DNA of 64,000 nt from Ophiura sarsii (Eukaryota; Echinodermata; Ophiuroidea; Amphilepidida; Ophiuridae): NCBI GenBank assembly GCA_035610835.1, contig CM069457.1, positions 18,942,149-19,006,148 of the forward strand, written 5' to 3'. Position numbers and translations under genes: made by a program. The notes beneath the pieces are model-generated. The model searched no databases. It saw only the letters and a list, made by a program, of their open reading frames with translations, and had not been told where the DNA came from. This document shows positions 59,977-64,000 of the stretch, one piece after another. How positions within the stretch are numbered: position 1 is the first letter of the stretch; each line of letters starts with the position of its first letter.

Positions 59977-60384
59977 CACGGCTGTTTGATCCCACATAAT
60001 TTGTCCGATTTATTCTGAGAACACCGTAACTTGCTGGCCCGGTTCTGGTTTCAACTGATTGAAGTACCTGAATATACTGGCCATCTTTTGTAGAAATTTC
60101 AGAACATTTGTTTAGTGCCAGTTCTGAGAAATAGTGCTTTGAATATTATTATTTACTATAACAGCGCCCTCATCGGCCACATTTCCCATAGAGTTACATG
60201 TAAAATGTATGTCAAATAGAAAATGCAGATAATTTAAAAAGGGCTCGAACAATTTTCTTGAAATTTTCACCGTATACTCGTATTAATTAGCGCTACCTAA
60301 CTCAGGTCAAACCATAAATGGGCCACTATATAATCTTTTTTATCCCATAATTTTAATTATAAAGCGGACAGTCAAACAGCCGTG
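59977..60384 (-). mobile_element. TIR element, CACGGCTGTTTGA family, copy 2
   Basis: Same ends and interior as 133-541, in inverse orientation (e.g. GTAACTTGCTGGCCCGGTTC). Here it is not followed by the hAT element, so it gives the uninterrupted flank. A poly-G tract is at 60486-60499. Confidence 0.88.
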
Positions 60385-60689
60385 CTATAGGTTTTATGGG
60401 ATGTGTGTGACACAAACCAGTTGCTTATGTTGTGCTTACCGTATTTACTCCATTACACGCCCTTGGGGCGCTGACATTTTTCAAGGGGGGGGGGGGGGGA
60501 TTTATTGGGGGTCAATTTTTCAAGCACTAGTTCTGATATAAATCACTGTGATACCAACTTTTTACATCGCTGAAAAGATTAATGTTTGTTTTTTCAAGGG
60601 AAAAGGCACCCAGTTGGTTCAGGCTCCCTGAATTGTTGATTTTATCATGATTAATTTCGTACCTGTAGAGAATGCAACACCCTCCATAG

Positions 60690-61318
60690 GGTCATAAAGT
60701 GCTCAACAAAAGAAAGTTGTACACTTTGTTTAGGTCATTTAAAGTAACTTTCGATTATTTTTTTTACCAAACAGGCTAAATAGTTGGATGAATCTTTTAG
60801 GCACATTTTGATACCAAACATAACACCTAACAACAAAGATAAACCATAATTAGCACCATTTATAGAAAATTAGTCACTTTTCAAAAGTCACATTTTCAAT
60901 ACACTACGCGGAAGAAAACACCAATTGTTAACAAGCACATAATGCCCTTTATGTTCGGAATCAAATATCCCGCTCACTAAGTGTACGCCCAGCGCAGGGT
61001 AGTGTACACGGCTGCACAGTGTGATCGATTGCCCGCCGGTCAATCCTGGTTAATAACAGTGTCACACTCACACACGGGGTGAACCTCGCACACATCCATT
61101 TTCCTCCCTTGTAGTGACTTTTGAAAAGTGACTAATTTTCTTTAAATGGCGCTAATCATGGTTTATCTTTGTTGCTAGGTGTTCTGTTTGGTATCAAAAT
61201 GTGTCTAAAAGATTCATCCAAATGTCTATTTAGCTTGTTTGGTAAAAAAACAATCAAAAGTTACTTTAATTGACCTAAACAAAGTGTACAACTTTCTTTT
61301 GTTGACCACTTTGTCATA
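60690..61318. mobile_element. Foldback element with about 210-bp arms
   Basis: AAGTGCTCAACAAAAGAAAG through AAATTAGTCACTTTTCAAAA pairs with TTTTGAAAAGTGACTAATTT through CTTTCTTTTGTTGACCACTT. The unpaired middle (60900-61110) is GC-richer. 61319-62410 shows only scattered ATACAGGGTG motifs (61487, 61631, 61799) and an ATTAATTAA tract near 62220-62260. Confidence 0.9.
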
Positions 61319-62417
61319 AGTTGGTGTAAAAACAAGTTACACTTTGTAAATTGAGAGAAAATTCACCAATTTTGATTTAAATCCACATAACTTTTTTTGT
61401 ACACATCCGATCTACACGGAGTAAAAATATTTGGAAAGCTATCCCTACAAAGGATACCAGATATGTGTATACCAAGTGATATTATACAGGGTGTTACATG
61501 GTTTTACTAGTTTTGATATACCTAGGTTATTTTTTTCTCTAAAATATTTACATTAAAAACAAGTATGGTAGTAAGAAGGCAGGATATAGGGCTTTCAGTT
61601 AAAAAAAAGTAAATTTACCCCGTTAAAATATACAGGGTAGCCAAAATCGTGTATAGTAAATAATGGAAAATAATGCTTTAGAGACAAAACGAAATTCTAT
61701 TTTGAGTTTTGCGGCAGTAATTATGATTTGAACCATTGGTTTAGAGACCTAGATGGAGAAAGACAATTATAGCAGAATTTATTGACAACAAATTAATATA
61801 CAGGGTGATCCAAATGTACTGTGGGACAATTCCAAGTGGGAGAGAGAAACCTCTATCAAAAGTCTATATAATTTTGGAGTTGATAACCGCATGATTGCTG
61901 TACTATACTATACATTTCAATTCATAACATCAAGCTGGATACCATCTTATTATTTAATTTAGGGTCTCAATAAAAATATAACTAAAATGGCCAATTTTAT
62001 GATGATCATTTAGTATAGATTTGCACACATTTGAAAAACAATTCTGTAGATACCAAAACAATGGGAGTCTTAATTACCGCAATTTAAAAGTCCATATGCA
62101 CACTATCAGGAATTAAAACTGCACATCTGGCATCAAGTAAGTTTCTAATCATACATACAAAATTACATGGCAACCATCACAACTTTTGCAATGTACCTAT
62201 TACTTTTGATTTATTTAATTAATTGAATTAATTAATCAATTAATATTAATTAATTAATAGTGATAATTAATAAGAAGACAATATAATTGTTGCATTCAAT
62301 TATAGTTCCTAGTTCAAAAACAATGTTTAATCTAATATCTGATGTGGAATAATTTACTGAATACATTTAACACACTAAACCAGTTTTATGCACCTTCAAA
62401 ATGAACTTAGCACTTAA

Positions 62418-63656
62418 AGGCATATTATGTGATCTTTTCCAGGGAGCTCCCTCTATTCATGATTTTTTTAGAAAGTAGATCTTCTTGCAGATTTACATTT
62501 CGGATCATAAATCATGAATATATTCCAAGTTACAGCGCGATACAATTCCTAATTAGGGTAAAGTCGCCTATTTTCGGTCAGCGCCTATTTTCGGTCACTT
62601 CGCCCAAATTGTGTAATGAAAATGACATCGTCATTATAAACTGACGGATAAAAAACTGCTGCATAGTTGATGCCAGTATTGCTTTTAAAATGGCGACAAC
62701 CGATGCAATTACACAATTTTGGCCACGTGACTGAAAATAGGCGGTGACCGAAAATAGGCGACTTTACCCTACCTCAAAATCATGGTTTTAGAGTGAATTT
62801 AGAGTAAAAATAAGTTGTCGGCCCAGACTCCGACAGTTTATTTTCACTCTAAAACCATGATTTTGAAGTAATTAAGAACCGTATCGCCCTGTAACTTGGA
62901 ATGTATGTATGATTTATGATCAGAAATGTAAATCTGCAAGAAAATCTGCTTTCAATTTATTTTCGAGGATTGATGAGGGCGTTCCCTGGAAAAGATCATA
63001 TAATATGTGTGGTGGTATGGGAAAACCCGTCGGAAGTCGCTAGTGTTAATATTGAGATATCTGGGTCATACCAAAATATTTCTAACAAATGAGTTCCAAG
63101 TCAATTTTCCAACTTTGGTCCCAAGATAGAGATTATACCTTGAACTTTAGTCTCCAGGAGTTTTTTATGCAAAATTCCAGATGTTAAGTTTATTCTGAAC
63201 CTTGTTTATCAAATTTTATGTGTAAAATGCTATGTTTACGTAAAATGACATTGTTACCATGGTAACCACTTGTGAATTCCGACAATGCATTGTAAAGATT
63301 TTAAAAGTGAAGAACTTAGGCCCTATAATTGTTAATAATATCGCAAAAAACTAGGTTCATATCAAAAGTCCTTTTCATATGACAAGCTATTCTGTGTGAT
63401 ATAACAATGTAGTTTTATTATTATTAGAGCATTTAATAGATTTTGTGTACACCTTTGAATTGTCAATTTCAATTTTTAGTGTTGCGTTTAAACTTGCCGA
63501 CTTTAAAATACTATAACTGTAGTTCTAGATGGAATTTCTTAACAATTTAAACAGTCCTATACTCAGAAGAGTATGAAGCTCTCTGCCAAAGAAAAAAACC
63601 AAGTTGCTAGAAAATGACCATGTGAAGGGTTTCCCCATGCCACCACACATATGCCT
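62418..63656. mobile_element. 1.24-kb TTAA-flanked TIR element with nested MITE
   Basis: AGGCATATTATGTG and CACACATATGCCT are the ends; TTAA is at 62414-62417 and 63657-63660. The first 570 bp form a further inner palindrome (GTGATCTTTTCCAGGGA with TCCCTGGAAAAGATCA). It has no transposase. 63661-64000 shows no gene. Confidence 0.85.
62556..62769. mobile_element. 214-bp pogo-like MITE nested in the TTAA element
   Basis: GGGTAAAGTCGCCTATTTTC and its mirror are the TIRs, with TA on each side. They resemble the pogo element's own GGGTGAAATCGGCTATCTTC. The outer element's palindrome resumes on both sides. Confidence 0.85.
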
Positions 63657-64000
63657 TTAATTAAGCAATTAATTAATTAGAATTTTGGTGACAATTGATA
63701 TATTATCAGATATGTGTATTATTGATTGTAATACCTGCGAAGTTTGAGATGCCTGTGAGTTATAGTTTTCAATATATAAGACTTTAAAGAAGACATTGTC
63801 TTGACCAATTTGTGTGTAAACTCTATGGCAGCTTTCCCACATGCAGCTCCACCACCTAGTCTGCCCCGACTATCTACACATTTAACAGTCCAGCTCCTTT
63901 ATCTTTTATCGTATTGAACTTGGGATTTTTTTTATTTAAAAGAGGACACAATTTGCAACAAAATGACACCCTACTTAATTCAATAGGTCAAGTACTTCAA

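Overview
The window is animal nuclear DNA. It holds spliced genes with GT-AG introns, short exons in long introns, very dense inverted-repeat and tandem-repeat DNA, a metazoan histone-type 3' stem-loop and tRNA-derived SINEs. Gene content (an ABCD4-type ABC transporter, a cathepsin D/E-type aspartic peptidase and a C9orf72-type DENN protein) and repeat style suggest a marine invertebrate, perhaps a deuterostome such as an echinoderm or hemichordate; the sequence alone does not settle the species. One 100-base run of N (50910-51009) marks an assembly gap.

Layout. 1-8.8 kb: terminal-inverted-repeat (TIR) elements and a 123-bp satellite of about 14 copies. 8.9-16.1 kb, minus strand: five consecutive exons of an ABCD4 homologue (N-terminal membrane domain, 211 codons). 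Its remaining exons are probably off the left edge. 16.1-24.4 kb: MITEs, tRNA-like repeat elements and two SINEs. 24.4-50.5 kb, plus strand: eight exons (341 codons) of a secreted or lysosomal A1 aspartic peptidase whose last exon is missing next to the gap. Its 15.1-kb first intron is almost filled by nested transposons (25.0-39.4 kb). An outer TIR element was hit by a 14-kb pogo/Tigger element; that pogo transposase was then interrupted by a 358-bp TTAA-flanked MITE and by a 5.6-kb element with 8-bp target duplications. Conceptual removal of both insertions leaves one 888-codon frame without stops. 52-56.4 kb, minus strand: a C9orf72 homologue with an unusual 270-residue N-terminal extension, also incomplete towards the gap. 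56.7-59.2 kb, minus strand: three tandem paralogous small two-membrane-span proteins that I do not recognise. 59.2-64 kb: more MITEs, some nested.

The most striking signal is that exons of the two large spliced genes repeatedly seeded local tandem arrays. One ABCD4 exon and three aspartic-peptidase exons are each followed, on the transcript's 3' side, by decayed copies of the exon 3' part plus its splice donor and intron start. In every case the first copy is the intact one.

The three recognised genes all have lysosomal roles in other animals (cobalamin export, proteolysis, autophagy/lysosome regulation). Whether this neighbourhood is meaningful or chance cannot be told here.
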